DNA from: Gephyromycinifex aptenodytis | Lineage (GTDB): Bacteria; Actinomycetota; Actinomycetes; Actinomycetales; Dermatophilaceae | Reading direction: 5' to 3' | Length of the DNA: 64,000 nt | NCBI RefSeq assembly: GCF_012277275.1 | Contig: NZ_CP051155.1 | Coordinates: forward strand, 558,001 to 622,000 | Shown: positions 1 through 10,718 of the stretch, piece after piece | How the letters are laid out: every line of letters starts with the position of its first letter | Numbering within the stretch: the first letter of the stretch is position 1 | Notes under the pieces: model-generated | What the model was told of the DNA's origin: nothing | What the model saw: the letters and a program-made list of their open reading frames with translations, nothing else | The model's database searches: none | Translations under genes and position numbers: made by a program

Positions 1-3000
1 CATGGCGCTGACACAGATCGCGAACGATCGCTTCGTCCCGCTCGCGCAGCGGCAGAACGTCGACGAGTTCGCGGTTGACGCGATGTTCCAGCAGATCCAG
101 GACGTAGGCGAGTCCACCGGACATCCCGGCACCGAAGTTGCGTCCGATGCGCCCCAGGACCAGGACGGTGCCGCCGGTCATGTACTCGCACCCGTGGTCG
201 CCCACGCCTTCGACCACAGCGATGGCGCCGGAGTTGCGCACGCAGAACCGCTCCCCTGCCATTCCGCGCAGGAAGATCTCTCCGCTGGTGGCGCCGTAGC
301 CGACCACGTTGCCGGCGATGACGTTCGCCTCGGCCGCAACCGTGGAGCCGACCGCGGGGCGCACGATGACGCGCCCACCGGAGAGGCCCTTGCCGACGTA
401 GTCGTTGGCTTCACCGAAGAGGCGCAAGGTGATGCCGGCCGGGATGAACGCCCCCAGGGACTGCCCTGCCTGACCGTTGAGCACTACTTCGATCGTGTCC
501 GCGGGCAGCCCGTGGGGGTGAGCGCGGGAAACCTCGTGGCCCAACATGGTTCCCACGGTCCGGTTGACGTTACGGATCGGCGACTCGATACGTACCGGGC
601 CGCCGCCGTCGATCGCCGAGCGGGCCTGGGCAACCAGATCGACGTCCAGGGCACGCTCCAGGCCGTGCTCCTGGCCGACTGAGCAGTACCGGGTCGTGCC
701 GGGTGCCGGTACGGCTTCGGTGAGCAGTCCGGACAGGTCCAGCCCGCTGGCCTTCCAGTGCGCTACGGCGCCGTCGACGTCCAGGACGCCGGTCTGTCCG
801 ACGGCCTCCTGGATGCTGCGGAAGCCCAGATCGGCGAGGATCTGACGCACCTGGGTCGCGATGTACTCGAAGAAGGTCTCCACGAATTCCGGCTTACCCG
901 TGAAACGTTCCCGCAGTTCGGGGTTCTGGGTGGCGATGCCGACCGGGCAGGTGTCCTGATGACAGACCCGCATCATGACGCACCCGGAGACGACCAGAGG
1001 GGCGGTGGCGAATCCGAACTCCTCCGCGCCCAGCAGCGCCGCGATCACCACATCGCGACCGGTCTTCAACTGTCCGTCGGTCTGTACCACGATCCGATCC
1101 CGCAGCCCATTGAGGATGAGGGTCTGCTGGGTCTCGGCCAGTCCCAACTCCCAGGGGGCGCCGGCATGCTTCAGCGAGGTCAGTGGCGAGGCGCCGGTGC
1201 CGCCGTCGTGGCCGGAGACGAGCACCACATCGGCGCGTGCCTTGCTTACCCCGGCCGCGACGGTGCCGATGCCCACTTCGGAGACCAGTTTGACGTGCAC
1301 CCTGGCGTGCGAGTTCGCGTTCTTCAAATCGTGGATGAGCTGCGCCAGGTCCTCGATGGAATAGATGTCATGGTGCGGCGGCGGGGAGATCAGGCCGATA
1401 CCGGGTGTGCTGTGCCGGGTCTTGGCCACCCACGGGTAGACCTTGGCGCCCGGAAGCTGACCGCCCTCCCCCGGTTTGGCGCCTTGGGCCATCTTGATCT
1501 GAATATCGTCGGCGTGGGTCAGGTACAGGCTTGTCACCCCGAAGCGACCCGAGGCGACCTGCTTGATGGCGCTGCGACGTGTGGGGTCCAACAGCCGCTC
1601 GACGTCCTCGCCGCCCTCGCCGGTGTTGGACTTGGCACCCAGCCGGTTCATCGCCACGGCCAAGGTCTCATGGGCTTCTTGACTGATCGAGCCGTAACTC
1701 ATCGCGCCGGTGGAGAAGCGCTTGAGGATTTCGCTGACGGGTTCCACCTCATCCAACGGGACCGGGGCTCGCACCCCGTCGCGGAACTCGAAGAGCCCCC
1801 GCAACGTCATCAGACGTCGCGCCTGGTCATCGACGCGTTGGGTGTATTGCTCGAACACATCGAACCGGCGGTTGCGGGTCGCATGCTGCAGTCGGAAGAC
1901 CGTCTCGGGGTCGAACAGGTGCGGTTCGCCCTCCCGGCGCCACTGGTACTCCCCGCCCACGGGTAGGACCCGGTGGCTTGGGCTGATGCCGTCGCGCGGG
2001 TAGGCCAGCGCGTGTCGGGCGGCGACCTCGGCAGTCAGCACGTCCAGGCTGACCCCACCTAGTTGACTGGTGGTGCCGGTGAAGTAGGAGTCGACCACGT
2101 CCTGCGCCAGTCCGATACACTCGAAAACCTGCGCGCCCCGGTAAGAGGCCACGGTCGAGATGCCCATCTTGGACATCACCTTCAAGACGCCCTTGCCGAG
2201 CGCCTTGATCAGGTTCGCGACCGCTTCTTCGGCGGTGACGCCCGCCAACGCACCGCGGCGCACCATGTCTTCGACGGTTTCCATCGCCAAGTAGGGGTTG
2301 ACCGCGGCAGCGCCGTAACCGATGAGCAGGGCCACGTGGTGCACCTCGCGCACATCGCCGGCCTCCACCAGCAGCCCGACCCGGGTGCGGGTTTTCTCGC
2401 GGACGAGGTGGTGGTGGACGGCCGCGGTCAGCAGCAGCGAGGGGATGGGCGCCTGGTCCGGGGTGGAATCGCGGTCGGACAGCACGATGTAGCTCGCCCC
2501 ACGCGAGATGGCCGCCGAGACCTCCTTGAAGATCATTTCCAGGCGCCGCTTCATCGCGGCGGCCCCACCGGCCACGTCATATAGGCCCTGCACGACCACG
2601 GTGCGGCGTGCGCTGGTGGCATCACCGAAGACGTCTTCGTCGATGTGCACGATCTTGGCCAGTTCGTCGTTGTCGATAACCGGGAAACGCAGCACGATCT
2701 GGTGGGTGTGCTCGGAACCGGCTTGAAGGGCGTTGCCCTCGGGGCCGATGGCCGAATCCAGGGAGGTGACGAGTTCTTCGCGGATGGAGTCCAACGGCGG
2801 GTTCGTCACCTGGGCGAACAGTTGGGTGAAGTAGTCGAAGATCAGCCGCGGCCGCTCCGACAACACCGCGATGGGGGTGTCGGTGCCCATCGAACCGAGG
2901 GCCTCGCCGCCGGTGCGGGCCATGGGGGCCAGGATGAGCCGCAGTTCTTCCTGGGTGTACCCGAAGGTCTGCTGGCGGCGGGCGACGCTAGAGGGGGTAT

Positions 3001-4357
3001 GCAGAATGTGCTCGCGCTCGGGAAGGTCGCAGAGGTGGATGAGGCCCTCCTGGAGCCACTCGCTGTACGGGTGTTGCGCCGCCAGCCCCGCCTTGATCTC
3101 TTCGTCGCCGACGATCCGGCCGTGCTCGGTGTCCACCAGGAACATGTGGCCCGGCTTGAGACGGCCGCGCTTCTTGATCCGGGCCGGGTCGATGTCCAGC
3201 ACGCCCGCTTCGGATCCGAGCACCACCAGACCGTCGTCGGTGATCCAGTACCGACCGGGACGCAACCCGTTGCGGTCCAGCACCGCGCCGATCAGGGTGC
3301 CGTCGGTGAAGGTGACGCAAGCAGGCCCGTCCCACGGTTCCATGAACAGCGAGTGGTACTCGTAGAAGGCAGCGCGGGCAGGATCCATCTCGGCATGCTT
3401 CTCCCACGCCTCTGGGATCATCATGAGCATGGCGTGCGGCAGCGAACGCCCACCCAGGTGGAGTAGTTCGAGCACTTCATCGAAAGAGGCCGAGTCCGAG
3501 GCGCCCGGAGTGCAGATCGGAAAGAGCCGCTCCAAGTCCCCGCCGATGAGGTCGCTGTGTAGCAGGCTCTCCCGAGCCTGCATCCAGTTGCGGTTACCCC
3601 GCACCGTGTTGATTTCACCGTTGTGAGCGATGAAGCGGTACGGGTGAGCCAGCGGCCACGCCGGGAACGTATTGGTGGAGAACCGTGAATGCACCAGCGC
3701 GAGTTCGGTGACGAGGCGCTCGTCTTTGAGGTCGGGGAAGAATGTCGTCAACTGGTGCGGGGTGAGCATGCCCTTGTACACGTGGGTGCGACCCGACAAG
3801 GAGGGGAAATACACCTCGAGTTCCCGCTCGGCGCGCTTGCGCAGACAGAACGCGAGGCGTTCCAGGGCCAGCCCGTGCACGTGCTCCTGCTCCGGTGCCA
3901 GGAAGAGCTGTTCGAAAGCGGGCATCGCTTCGAGCGCGGCAGCACCGATGTCTTGAGTGTTGATGGGCACTTCGCGCCAGCCAAGGACCTGCAGCCCTTC
4001 TTCGCGGGCCAGATCGGTGATCGCCGCGCGAACCTGATCGCGCTCCTCGTGCTCAACCGGCAGGTACGCCGTACCTGCGACGTAGTGGCCTTTGGCGGGC
4101 AGTTCGAAGTCGGTGACTGCGCGCAAGAAGGCATCGGGGATCTGAGTCAGGATCCCCGCGCCGTCCCCGACCATCGGGTCGGCGCCCGTTGCGCCGCGGT
4201 GGTCCAGGTTGAGCAGCGCGGTCAGGGCGTGCTCGACGATGTCATGCCCTGGGGTTCCGCGCAGGGTAGCCACCATCGCCACACCGCAAGCATCGTGTTC
4301 GTTGGCTGGGTCGTATAGCCCGGTAGCCCTGGGCAGCGCACTGTACGCAGGAGGCAT
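1..4357 (-). CDS. gltB: Glutamate synthase (GOGAT) large subunit, 3' end outside window
   Basis: Catalyses glutamine + 2-oxoglutarate to two glutamates with the small subunit (GltD, not in the window). About 1452 codons are present and the C-terminus runs off position 1; family length is about 1500. The start has an AAGGA ribosome site. A short propeptide precedes the class-II amidotransferase nucleophile Cys24 in [10 protein letters not shown]. The synthase domain carries the SYGSIS, GEGGE and [10 protein letters not shown] motifs. The 3Fe-4S cysteines are Cys1126, Cys1132 and Cys1137 in [12 protein letters not shown]. The beta-helical glxC domain follows. It is the last gene of the minus block that includes trpCBA and lgt. 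Identity is secure. Confidence 0.97.
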   Translation of the reverse strand, partial: MPPAYSALPRATGLYDPANEHDACGVAMVATLRGTPGHDIVEHALTALLNLDHRGATGADPMVGDGAGILTQIPDAFLRAVTDFELPAKGHYVAGTAYLPVEHEERDQVRAAITDLAREEGLQVLGWREVPINTQDIGAAALEAMPAFEQLFLAPEQEHVHGLALERLAFCLRKRAERELEVYFPSLSGRTHVYKGMLTPHQLTTFFPDLKDERLVTELALVHSRFSTNTFPAWPLAHPYRFIAHNGEINTVRGNRNWMQARESLLHSDLIGGDLERLFPICTPGASDSASFDEVLELLHLGGRSLPHAMLMMIPEAWEKHAEMDPARAAFYEYHSLFMEPWDGPACVTFTDGTLIGAVLDRNGLRPGRYWITDDGLVVLGSEAGVLDIDPARIKKRGRLKPGHMFLVDTEHGRIVGDEEIKAGLAAQHPYSEWLQEGLIHLCDLPEREHILHTPSSVARRQQTFGYTQEELRLILAPMARTGGEALGSMGTDTPIAVLSERPRLIFDYFTQLFAQVTNPPLDSIREELVTSLDSAIGPEGNALQAGSEHTHQIVLRFPVIDNDELAKIVHIDEDVFGDATSARRTVVVQGLYDVAGGAAAMKRRLEMIFKEVSAAISRGASYIVLSDRDSTPDQAPIPSLLLTAAVHHHLVREKTRTRVGLLVEAGDVREVHHVALLIGYGAAAVNPYLAMETVEDMVRRGALAGVTAEEAVANLIKALGKGVLKVMSKMGISTVASYRGAQVFECIGLAQDVVDSYFTGTTSQLGGVSLDVLTAEVAARHALAYPRDGISPSHRVLPVGGEYQWRREGEPHLFDPETVFRLQHATRNRRFDVFEQYTQRVDDQARRLMTLRGLFEFRDGVRAPVPLDEVEPVSEILKRFSTGAMSYGSISQEAHETLAVAMNRLGAKSNTGEGGEDVERLLDPTRRSAIKQVASGRFGVTSLYLTHADDIQIKMAQGAKPGEGGQLPGAKVYPWVAKTRHSTPGIGLISPPPHHDIYSIEDLAQLIHDLKNANSHARVHVKLVSEVGIGTVAAGVSKARADVVLVSGHDGGTGASPLTSLKHAGAPWELGLAETQQTLILNGLRDRIVVQTDGQLKTGRDVVIAALLGAEEFGFATAPLVVSGCVMMRVCHQDTCPVGIATQNPELRERFTGKPEFVETFFEYIATQVRQILADLGFRSIQEAVGQTGVLDVDGAVAHWKASGLDLSGLLTEAVPAPGTTRYCSVGQEHGLERALDVDLVAQARSAIDGGGPVRIESPIRNVNRTVGTMLGHEVSRAHPHGLPADTIEVVLNGQAGQSLGAFIPAGITLRLFGEANDYVGKGLSGGRVIVRPAVGSTVAAEANVIAGNVVGYGATSGEIFLRGMAGERFCVRNSGAIAVVEGVGDHGCEYMTGGTVLVLGRIGRNFGAGMSGGLAYVLDLLEHRVNRELVDVLPLRERDEAIVRDLCQRH

Positions 4358-4434
4358 GAGGCACCGTCCTTGTGATCTCGAAATGGGTCACTGGGCGACG
4401 GTGGCCAGTGAAGCGAATGTAGCGGCTCTGTTTA

Positions 4435-4465
4435 GCGTCTCACCAAAAAGAACGTTGCATCTCAC
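4435..4465 (-). promoter_or_regulatory. Direct repeat GTGAGA(T/C)GC in gltB leader
   Basis: Read toward gltB, the 121-bp lgt-gltB gap holds GTGAGATGC (4465-4457) and GTGAGACGC (4443-4435), 22 bp apart, so on the same helical face. The spacing equals the a-site period of GlnR boxes (gTnAc-n6-GaAAc repeated), but the b-sites do not match. No protein can be assigned; it is probably a regulatory element for gltB. Confidence 0.4.
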
Positions 4466-4478
4466 TTACTGGATCGTT

Positions 4479-5354
4479 TTACGTGGTCTCCTGGCCGGGT
4501 TCGGAGGCCACAGGCGGCGTTGCGCCGGCCGGGCTGCGTTCGCGCCAGACCCACCAGATAACGGCTCCCAACACGAACACCGCCATCGAGGTCCACACGT
4601 TGAGGCGAAGCCCCAGAACATGATTCGCCTCGTCGATGCGCACCGTCTCGATGACGCCGCGTCCCAGGGTGTACAGCATGATGTAGGCCGCGAACAGTTG
4701 CCCGGAAGCGGGCCGCCGGACCTTCTCCAACACCAGCAGCAGCCCGGCGATGAACAGGCACCACAGCGATTCATAGAGGAACGTCGGGTGGAAGGTGCCT
4801 AGGACGACTGCTTGACCGGAGGCGTCGTGCACCGCACGACCCAACGAGTGGTCCCACTGGTGGATCTCGAGGCCCCAGGGCGCGTCCGTGGGACGACCGT
4901 AGAGTTCGTTGTTGAACCAGTTACCCCACCGGCCGACGGCCTGGGCCACCGCCAATGGTGGTGCCACGGCTGTGCCGACCTCACGAAAAGACACCCCGGT
5001 TTGTCGGGCGCCGATCCACACGCCCAACGCCCCCAGCGCTACCGCTCCCCAGATCCCGAGGCCGCCCTGCCAGATCTTGAACGCGTCGAGGGGGTTGCCG
5101 CCTTGACCGAAGTAGGCCTGCGGCGATGAGATCACGTGATACAGCCGACCCCCCACGATCCCGAACGGAATGGCCCACATCCCGATATCCCAGATGGCAT
5201 CCTTCGGACCGCCTCGCGCCACCAGGCGGCGATCGGTCCACACCAGCGCCAGGAGTATCCCCAGCAGGATGCACATGGCATAGGCCCGCAGCGGGAACGG
5301 GCCGAGATACCAGACGGCCTGTTCCGGGCTGGGGAGGAAGGCAATCAACAGCAA
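4479..5354 (-). CDS. lgt: Prolipoprotein diacylglyceryl transferase
   Basis: Transfers diacylglycerol from phosphatidylglycerol to the lipobox cysteine of prolipoproteins at the outer face of the membrane. The 291 aa fit the family. Several hydrophobic segments are visible, and the Lgt signature GRWGNWFNNELYGRPT lies at residues 141-156. The HVISSP region around residues 73-78 and the C-terminal FLYESLW motif also match. It lies between the thiol-oxidoreductase pair and gltB, a conserved place in this actinobacterial trp-lgt-gltB cluster. Identity is secure. Confidence 0.96.
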   Translation of the reverse strand: MLLIAFLPSPEQAVWYLGPFPLRAYAMCILLGILLALVWTDRRLVARGGPKDAIWDIGMWAIPFGIVGGRLYHVISSPQAYFGQGGNPLDAFKIWQGGLGIWGAVALGALGVWIGARQTGVSFREVGTAVAPPLAVAQAVGRWGNWFNNELYGRPTDAPWGLEIHQWDHSLGRAVHDASGQAVVLGTFHPTFLYESLWCLFIAGLLLVLEKVRRPASGQLFAAYIMLYTLGRGVIETVRIDEANHVLGLRLNVWTSMAVFVLGAVIWWVWRERSPAGATPPVASEPGQETT

Positions 5355-5556
5355 GCTCCGAAACGCATGCCGCCATCCTCCCAGGGATAGCCACTGGTAT
5401 CGGCGCGAGGCGCGCCGGGCACGGGTTCGGTGCTGCCGAGTCGCGGTGCCGGTGCGCCGTCTGTGGCTGGGCGCGTTGGAGAGCCGATGCTGAAGGCGCC
5501 CAGACGCGGGACCCGCCCTGAAATGTTGCGACGGGGCTCTGCGCAGGCGTGCGAGC

Positions 5557-6342
5557 TCAGTTCTTCGCCGCTTCGGCGATAGCCGCGTCCAACGCTTCCG
5601 GGTGCTGCGAGTTGTCCTGGCTCAAGACCTGGGAGAGGTCGAACTCGTTGCCGTCGATCCGGTAGGTCGGGGTCCCTTTCACACCATCCCGGGCGCTCTG
5701 CTCGTCGACGCGCGTCAGGTAGCCCCGGTAGTGCAACTGCGCCGTGCACGCCTCGAAAGTGGTGCGCGCCTGTCCGCTGATCCCAGCCTGGTCCGCGACG
5801 CTGGACACCAGATCGCTGGGCCAACCCTGCTGCGGGTTCTCTTGGGAGGGCTGGGCCGCCATCAACAGGTCGTGCGCTGTGGCCAGGGACTGCGGGCCGG
5901 CATCGGAGGCGCAGGCGGCTGCGTTTGCGATGCGCATCGACTCCCCGCCCTCCTTGCCTCGGTCCAGGGAGGTCTTCAAATGCAGCACGACTTTCGCCTC
6001 ACCGGAAGCGGCCAGTGCTTGCACGCGAGGGCCGAGGATCTCGTGAAAGGTTTTGCACCAGTGGCATTGGAAGTCCTCGTACACATCCAGCACCGGCACC
6101 CCTTCCGTGGGCGGGGTGCTGTTGAGCATGATGCCGCCACTGTCGGAGACCGCGCCACGGGGAACAGGACCCGCCCCTTGGCTGTCATCGCCGCGGCTAC
6201 CGGCATAGATCGCCGCGGCAATCGCAGCCAGGACCACCAGTGCCAGGATGAGTCCCAGGCGAGACTTGCGTTTGCGCTCCTGGGGCGCTGCTGGGCTGTC
6301 GGTCGCTTGGCGCGCCTTGCGCGAGGCTTTGCCGGACGTCAT
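5557..6342 (-). CDS. Membrane-anchored DsbA/thioredoxin-fold protein
   Basis: Probable extracytoplasmic thiol-disulfide protein. A Lys/Arg-rich cytosolic head (1-28), one membrane segment (about 29-46) and an exported thioredoxin-like domain are seen. The active site is C93-H-W-C96 in DFQCHWCKTF, followed by a helical insert and a cis-Pro-like VKGTPTYRIDG segment. This matches DsbA/DSBA-like thioredoxins (PF13462 type). Its start overlaps the stop of the MauE-like gene by 4 bp, so the two are translationally coupled and may act as a redox pair. Substrate is unknown. Oxidase rather than reductase activity is inferred from the CxxC context. Confidence 0.85.
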   Translation of the reverse strand: MTSGKASRKARQATDSPAAPQERKRKSRLGLILALVVLAAIAAAIYAGSRGDDSQGAGPVPRGAVSDSGGIMLNSTPPTEGVPVLDVYEDFQCHWCKTFHEILGPRVQALAASGEAKVVLHLKTSLDRGKEGGESMRIANAAACASDAGPQSLATAHDLLMAAQPSQENPQQGWPSDLVSSVADQAGISGQARTTFEACTAQLHYRGYLTRVDEQSARDGVKGTPTYRIDGNEFDLSQVLSQDNSQHPEALDAAIAEAAKN

Positions 6343-6848
6343 GCGCCGACCCTTTCCGAAAGAACAGCATCAAGGCTGAGCGACGTGTGCGGGCGGGCGA
6401 GGAGCCACCCACCACACAGTGCCAAGAGGAAGTCCCGGGCGATGTCCAGGCCGTACTGCGTCTGCTCCGGCGCGACGGCGCCACCCCCGCCGAAACAACC
6501 GCAATCGATGGAGAGCCCGCGTGCCCACGCTGAGGCAATGGCCGCCACGAAGACCAACATGAGCACAGCTCCGGCGCCGGCGGCGAACCGGGTGTAAAGC
6601 CCCAGCACGAGCAACAGCCCCAACGCCATCTCGATGGCCGGCAGCGCCATACCGACGTAGCCGGCCAGGTCGAACGGCAAGATCTGGTAGGCCTGCGCCG
6701 CTCGGGCTGCCACCAGCGGCGAACCGATCTTCATCCCGCCCGCGACCAGGAGAGCCGCGCCGAGAATCAGCCGCGCCACCAACCCGACCCACGGAGTCAT
6801 TCGTCGGGGTTGTTGCGTCGCTGTCGAACCCACGTGCCCAGCGCTCAC
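6339..6848 (-). CDS. MauE/DoxX-like membrane protein
   Basis: 169-aa polytopic membrane protein with about four hydrophobic helices and a CGCFGGGG motif, the vicinal cysteine pattern of the MauE/methylamine-utilisation family (PF07291), also related to DoxX. The GTG start overlaps the trpA stop, and the 3' end overlaps the DsbA-like gene. MauE-like proteins are thought to supply redox equivalents to periplasmic thiol proteins, and the coupled DsbA-like neighbour fits a small disulfide-transfer module. It has no evident link to tryptophan synthesis beyond position. Confidence 0.82.
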   Translation of the reverse strand: MSAGHVGSTATQQPRRMTPWVGLVARLILGAALLVAGGMKIGSPLVAARAAQAYQILPFDLAGYVGMALPAIEMALGLLLVLGLYTRFAAGAGAVLMLVFVAAIASAWARGLSIDCGCFGGGGAVAPEQTQYGLDIARDFLLALCGGWLLARPHTSLSLDAVLSERVGA

Positions 6849-7648
6849 TCGCGGCCGCCCCGTACGCCCGCCGCCAGTTCGGCCGTCAGTGCCCGCAACT
6901 GCTCACACCCGGAGTCCGGTTCGTCATCCTTCAGCGTGGCCACCAGCGCCGAACCGACGATGACCCCGTCGGCGTAGGCCGCCACCTGGGCGGCTTGCTC
7001 ACCGGTGGAGACCCCCAGACCCACGCACAACGGCAGGTCGGTGACAGCTCGGGTGCGTTCGATCAGATCCGCTGCGCCCGAACCGACCTGTGCCCGCGCC
7101 CCGGTCACCCCCATCGTGGAGGCGACGTAGACGAATCCACGGCAGTGTTGGACGGTCATCGCCAGCCGCGCATCGGTGCTGCTCGGGGCGACGAGGAAGA
7201 TGGGGTCCAAGTCGTGTTCTTGGGCAGCGCTGAGCCAATCACCGGCTTCCTCAGGGATGAGGTCCGGGGTGATGATCCCGGAACCGCCTGCGGCCGCGAG
7301 GTCGGCGGCGAACCGCTCCGGGCCGTAGCGCAGGATCGGGTTCCAGTAGCTCATCGTCACGCAGGCAGCTCCCGCCTCGACGACCGTGCGCACGGCCTCG
7401 AAAACGTGGGCCACCCGCACCCCGCCGGCTAGCGCGACCTGGGCGGCGTGCTGGATGACCGGCCCGTCCATCAGGGGGTCGCTGTAAGGAAGGCCGACCT
7501 CGACGACGTCAGCCCCGGCCTCCACGACCGCCCGCATCGCTTCCAGGGACCTGTCCAGGCTGGGGAAACCCACCGGCAGGTAGGCCACCAAAGCCGCGCG
7601 GTTCTGCTCGCGGGTCGAGCTGAGAACCTCCGAGAGTCTGCTCACCAC
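6845..7648 (-). CDS. trpA: Tryptophan synthase alpha chain
   Basis: Cleaves indole-3-glycerol phosphate to indole and glyceraldehyde-3-phosphate, passing indole to TrpB. 267 aa, a complete TIM barrel. The catalytic pair is visible as Glu50 ([11 protein letters not shown]) and Asp61 (LMDGP), equivalent to E. coli Glu49/Asp60. The phosphate-binding C-terminal loop GVIVGSALV is intact. The GTG start overlaps the trpB stop, with an AAGGGAG ribosome site inside trpB. Part of trpC-trpB-trpA. Confidence 0.96.
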   Translation of the reverse strand: MVSRLSEVLSSTREQNRAALVAYLPVGFPSLDRSLEAMRAVVEAGADVVEVGLPYSDPLMDGPVIQHAAQVALAGGVRVAHVFEAVRTVVEAGAACVTMSYWNPILRYGPERFAADLAAAGGSGIITPDLIPEEAGDWLSAAQEHDLDPIFLVAPSSTDARLAMTVQHCRGFVYVASTMGVTGARAQVGSGAADLIERTRAVTDLPLCVGLGVSTGEQAAQVAAYADGVIVGSALVATLKDDEPDSGCEQLRALTAELAAGVRGGRE

Positions 7649-8904
7649 CCGCTCCCTTCAGCGTCCTGGGGTTCGTCCTCGGCCTTGATCTGTTTCTCGC
7701 GCACGATGTCCTCACCGCTGAGGATGTCGAACCAGCGCGCCGCCGTCTCGACGTCTTTGTCGCCGCGACCGGAAAGGTTGACCAGGATCAGCCCGTCGGG
7801 GCCTAGCTCCGCCCCGACCTGACGGGCACCGGCCAAGGCGTGCGCGCTCTCGATGGCCGGGATGATCCCTTCGGTACGGCACAGCAGCTGAAAAGCTTCC
7901 ATGGCTTCGGCGTCGGTCACCGGGCGGTACTCGGCCCGACCGCTGGTGTATAGGTGGGCATGCTCCGGCCCGACGCTGGGGTAGTCCAACCCCGCAGACA
8001 CCGAATGGGATTCGATCGTCTGCCCGTCTTCGTCCTGCAGCAGGTAGGTCGCTGCCCCATGCAGCACCCCGGGCACGCCGGTAGCGAACCGGGAGGCGTG
8101 CCGACCCGAGGCGACACCCTCTCCCCCGGCTTCCAGCCCGACCAAACGCACATCGGCGTCGCCGATGAAGGCGTGGAAGATACCGATGGCGTTCGAACCG
8201 CCGCCGACGCAGGCGCACACGGCATCCGGCAGGCGCCCCACTTCCTGAAGCATCTGCGCCCGGGCTTCGTCGCCGATGATGCGGTGGAAGTTGCGCACCA
8301 TCTCAGGGAAAGGATGCGGTCCGGTGACCGTGCCAAGCACGTAGTGCGTGGAATCCACATTGGTCACCCAGTCCCGCATCGCTTCGTTGACCGCGTCTTT
8401 GAGGGTGCGGCTGCCGTGCTTGACGGGGATCACCTCGGCCCCGAGCAGCTTCATCCTCGCAACGTTCAGGGCCTGTCGTTCGGTGTCCCGCTCGCCCATG
8501 TAGACCACGCAGTCCAGACCCATGAGCGCTGCCGCGGTGGCGGTGGCCACCCCATGCTGGCCGGCGCCCGTCTCGGCGATGACGCGCTTCTTGCCCATTC
8601 GCACTGTCAGCAAGGCCTGGCCCAGGACGTTGTTGATCTTGTGCGAGCCGGTGTGGTTGAGATCTTCGCGCTTGAGAAAGATCCGAGCTTTGCCAGCATG
8701 TTGGGCGAACCGCGGCACCTCAGTGAGCAGGCTGGGTCGGCCGGTGTAGCTGCGGTGCAACTCCGCCAGTTCGGCTTGGAACTGCGGGTCGGTCTCGGCC
8801 GCCCGTCGAGCAGCATCCAGCTCATCGAGGGCGGCAACGAGAGCTTCGGGCACATAACGGCCGCCGAAGTCACCGAAGCGGCCGGCGCGTGGGTCGCTCG
8901 TCAT
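7642..8904 (-). CDS. trpB: Tryptophan synthase beta chain
   Basis: PLP enzyme condensing indole and serine to tryptophan. 420 aa, TrpB1 type. Schiff-base lysine Lys89 is in HTGSHKINN, the catalytic Glu lies in ETGAGQHG, and the PLP phosphate loop is GGGSNAIG. The substrate loop and C-terminal SGRGDKD motif are conserved. The gene overlaps trpA by 7 bp and follows trpC after 46 bp. The acidic C-terminal tail ([14 protein letters not shown]) is longer than in many homologues and unlikely to matter for catalysis. Confidence 0.97.
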   Translation of the reverse strand: MTSDPRAGRFGDFGGRYVPEALVAALDELDAARRAAETDPQFQAELAELHRSYTGRPSLLTEVPRFAQHAGKARIFLKREDLNHTGSHKINNVLGQALLTVRMGKKRVIAETGAGQHGVATATAAALMGLDCVVYMGERDTERQALNVARMKLLGAEVIPVKHGSRTLKDAVNEAMRDWVTNVDSTHYVLGTVTGPHPFPEMVRNFHRIIGDEARAQMLQEVGRLPDAVCACVGGGSNAIGIFHAFIGDADVRLVGLEAGGEGVASGRHASRFATGVPGVLHGAATYLLQDEDGQTIESHSVSAGLDYPSVGPEHAHLYTSGRAEYRPVTDAEAMEAFQLLCRTEGIIPAIESAHALAGARQVGAELGPDGLILVNLSGRGDKDVETAARWFDILSGEDIVREKQIKAEDEPQDAEGSGW

Positions 8905-8950
8905 GGGCGACTCCCCTTCTGTTAGCGAATGGTGGCGCCAGGCGCCGTTG

Positions 8951-9763
8951 TCAACGAGACCCGTGGCGGAGCGCCGGGTGGGCGCCTGCGGCCACGAGAT
9001 CAGCGACGGCCGTTTTGGGGTCGCCTCCGGTGACTAAGGACTCCCCGACGAGCACCGCGTCCGCCGATGCCCGGGCGAATTCGAGAACGTCGTGGGGTCC
9101 GCGGACTCCCGATTCGGCGATCTTCACCCGGTCGGCGGGGATGCCTGCGGCGACACGCGCAAAAACGGTGCGATCAACTTCGAGAGTCTTCAGATTGCGG
9201 TTGTTGACCCCGATGATTTGGGCCCCGGCGTCCAGGGCGCGCTGGGTTTCTTCCTCGTCGTGGACTTCCACCAATGCGGCCATGCCCAGGGACTGCACCC
9301 GCTCGTGCAGCGCCACCAGCTCATCCTGTTCCAGCGCGGCAACGATGAGCAACACCATGTCGGCGCCGTGCGCGCGGGCCTCCACCACCTGATACCCGCT
9401 GACGATGAAGTCCTTGCGAAGCACCGGGATGTCGACGGCGGCACGGACCGCGGCAAGGTCGGCCAGGCTCCCGCCGAAGCGGCGACCTTCGGTGAGCACA
9501 CTGATGACGCTCGCCCCGCCCGCTTCGTAGTCCGTGGCCAGGGCGGCCGGATCGGCGATCATCGCCAAGGCGCCCTTGCTCGGGCTGGAACGCTTGACTT
9601 CAGCGATGACCGAAACGCCCTCCATCCGCAGAGCGGCTTCGGCGTTGCGCGCGGGCGCTACCCGATCCACCCGTTCCTTGAGCGCGCTCAGCGGCATATG
9701 ACGCTGACGCTGCTGCATGTCCTCTCGGACACCGACGATGATCTGGTCCAGAACGCTAGCCAC
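8951..9763 (-). CDS. trpC: Indole-3-glycerol phosphate synthase
   Basis: Closes the indole ring in tryptophan synthesis. 270 aa with the complete barrel: [13 protein letters not shown] (Lys57), [22 protein letters not shown] and the phosphate loop GESLV. The chosen GTG start has no Shine-Dalgarno but a TAGCCT hexamer six bases upstream, consistent with a leaderless message. It heads trpC-trpB-trpA. No tryptophan-rich leader peptide or attenuator could be identified upstream. Confidence 0.95.
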   Translation of the reverse strand: MASVLDQIIVGVREDMQQRQRHMPLSALKERVDRVAPARNAEAALRMEGVSVIAEVKRSSPSKGALAMIADPAALATDYEAGGASVISVLTEGRRFGGSLADLAAVRAAVDIPVLRKDFIVSGYQVVEARAHGADMVLLIVAALEQDELVALHERVQSLGMAALVEVHDEEETQRALDAGAQIIGVNNRNLKTLEVDRTVFARVAAGIPADRVKIAESGVRGPHDVLEFARASADAVLVGESLVTGGDPKTAVADLVAAGAHPALRHGSR

Positions 9764-9769
9764 CAGGCC

Positions 9770-9775
9770 AGGCTA
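9770..9775 (-). promoter_or_regulatory. Putative -10 element of trpC (leaderless)
   Basis: TAGCCT on the minus strand, ending 6 nt before the GTG of trpC. TANNNT followed by 6-7 nt and the start codon is the usual layout of leaderless actinobacterial promoters. No convincing -35 hexamer is seen. Confidence 0.4.
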
Positions 9776-10008
9776 CGTGCATTGACTGAAATCCGAGAAC
9801 CGGCCGCCCTCGCTGCTGTCCCAACACCCGCCCCGGCTCGTGAGGGTGCTTCTGCCTCCGCTCGGCTCACTGAACAGGTCCTGGGGACCGTGCGGGGGCC
9901 CGGCGCCCCCTGAAGAAAAGTTCTTTGGAATGCAGGTGCGTCCGAGGAACACCGCAGATACCGGTGCGGGCCGTAGCCTGAAAGGGACGCACTCACCAGA
10001 GGAGATGT

Positions 10009-10641
10009 ATGAGCGACAACAACAACTCATGGCCCCCCGGGAATGAGTCCTCGCCAGGCTCGAACTGGCCGCCCGCCGATGGGACCCCGGCCGCTGGCGG
10101 ACCCGGCGGATCCACCGCCGCCGGCCCGGGCGCCCAGCCCCCCTACGCGGCACCCTACGGCTCCGGTTCCCAGTATCAGCAGCCCGGCGCTGAGCCCGGC
10201 TATGTCGGCGCTGCTGGGTACGGGATGCCTAACCAACCGGCTTACGCTACTGCCGCCTACGGAGCTCCGGCCCCGTTGCCCACGGGACTGGCCGTGGCCG
10301 CTCTGGTGGTGGGGATCCTGGCGTTGCTGGGCAGCTGGCTCCCGGTGCTCGGCATCCTGGCCGGTGTCGTGGCGCTGGTGTTGGGCATCCTGGCTCTGCG
10401 TCGGGTCACGCAAGGACGCGCCGCCGGCAAGGGGATGGCCATTGCAGGCCTCGTGCTCGGCATCGTCTCGGCCCTGATCAGCCTGATGGTGACGATCACC
10501 CTCGGGACGTTGTTGATCGGCCTGATGAACAGCGGCGACTTCGACGGCTTCATGAAGTGTGCCCAGCTGCCGCAGAGCGAACAAGAGGCGTGCTTCGAAA
10601 GTGTCATGTCGGTAGAGGACACGACGCTTCCGGCTACCTGA
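10009..10641 (+). CDS. DUF4190-type membrane protein with Pro/Gly/Gln-rich head
   Basis: 210 aa. Residues 1-90 are a low-complexity Pro/Gly/Ala/Tyr-rich cytosolic region. Residues 93-130 and 143-172 are two membrane helices joined by the basic RRVTQGRAAGKGMAIAGLV stretch typical of DUF4190. A short tail with two cysteines follows. Strong ribosome site (AGAGGAG) before ATG. Function is unknown. It sits in the trp block but on the opposite strand and ends at a strong hairpin shared with the convergent HGxxPAAW-like gene. Confidence 0.8.
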   Translation: MSDNNNSWPPGNESSPGSNWPPADGTPAAGGPGGSTAAGPGAQPPYAAPYGSGSQYQQPGAEPGYVGAAGYGMPNQPAYATAAYGAPAPLPTGLAVAALVVGILALLGSWLPVLGILAGVVALVLGILALRRVTQGRAAGKGMAIAGLVLGIVSALISLMVTITLGTLLIGLMNSGDFDGFMKCAQLPQSEQEACFESVMSVEDTTLPAT

Positions 10642-10660
10642 GCCGAGGCAACATGCAACG

Positions 10661-10698
10661 ACGCGGGGTCCCTCCGAGCGATCGGAGGGACCCCGCGT
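10661..10698. terminator. Bidirectional terminator, perfect 17-bp stem
   Basis: ACGCGGGGTCCCTCCGA (10661-10677) and its exact reverse complement (10682-10698) flank a GCGA loop. It lies between the convergent DUF4190 and HGxxPAAW-like genes and can serve both. No U-tract, as is usual in this genome. Confidence 0.88.
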
Positions 10699-10718
10699 CT
10701 GCTGCCCGCACAAAGTTC

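Noticed and set aside
758-1966. Long plus-strand open frames opposite gltB
   Set aside because: They lie antisense to a gene with clear catalytic motifs and have no recognisable domain; typical high-GC shadow frames.
9764-10008. Tryptophan attenuator or leader peptide before trpC
   Set aside because: Hairpin-forming GC-rich segments exist (GGGGGC/GCCCCC near 9895-9910), but no leader peptide with tandem Trp codons could be found; the short frame just before trpC has one Trp.
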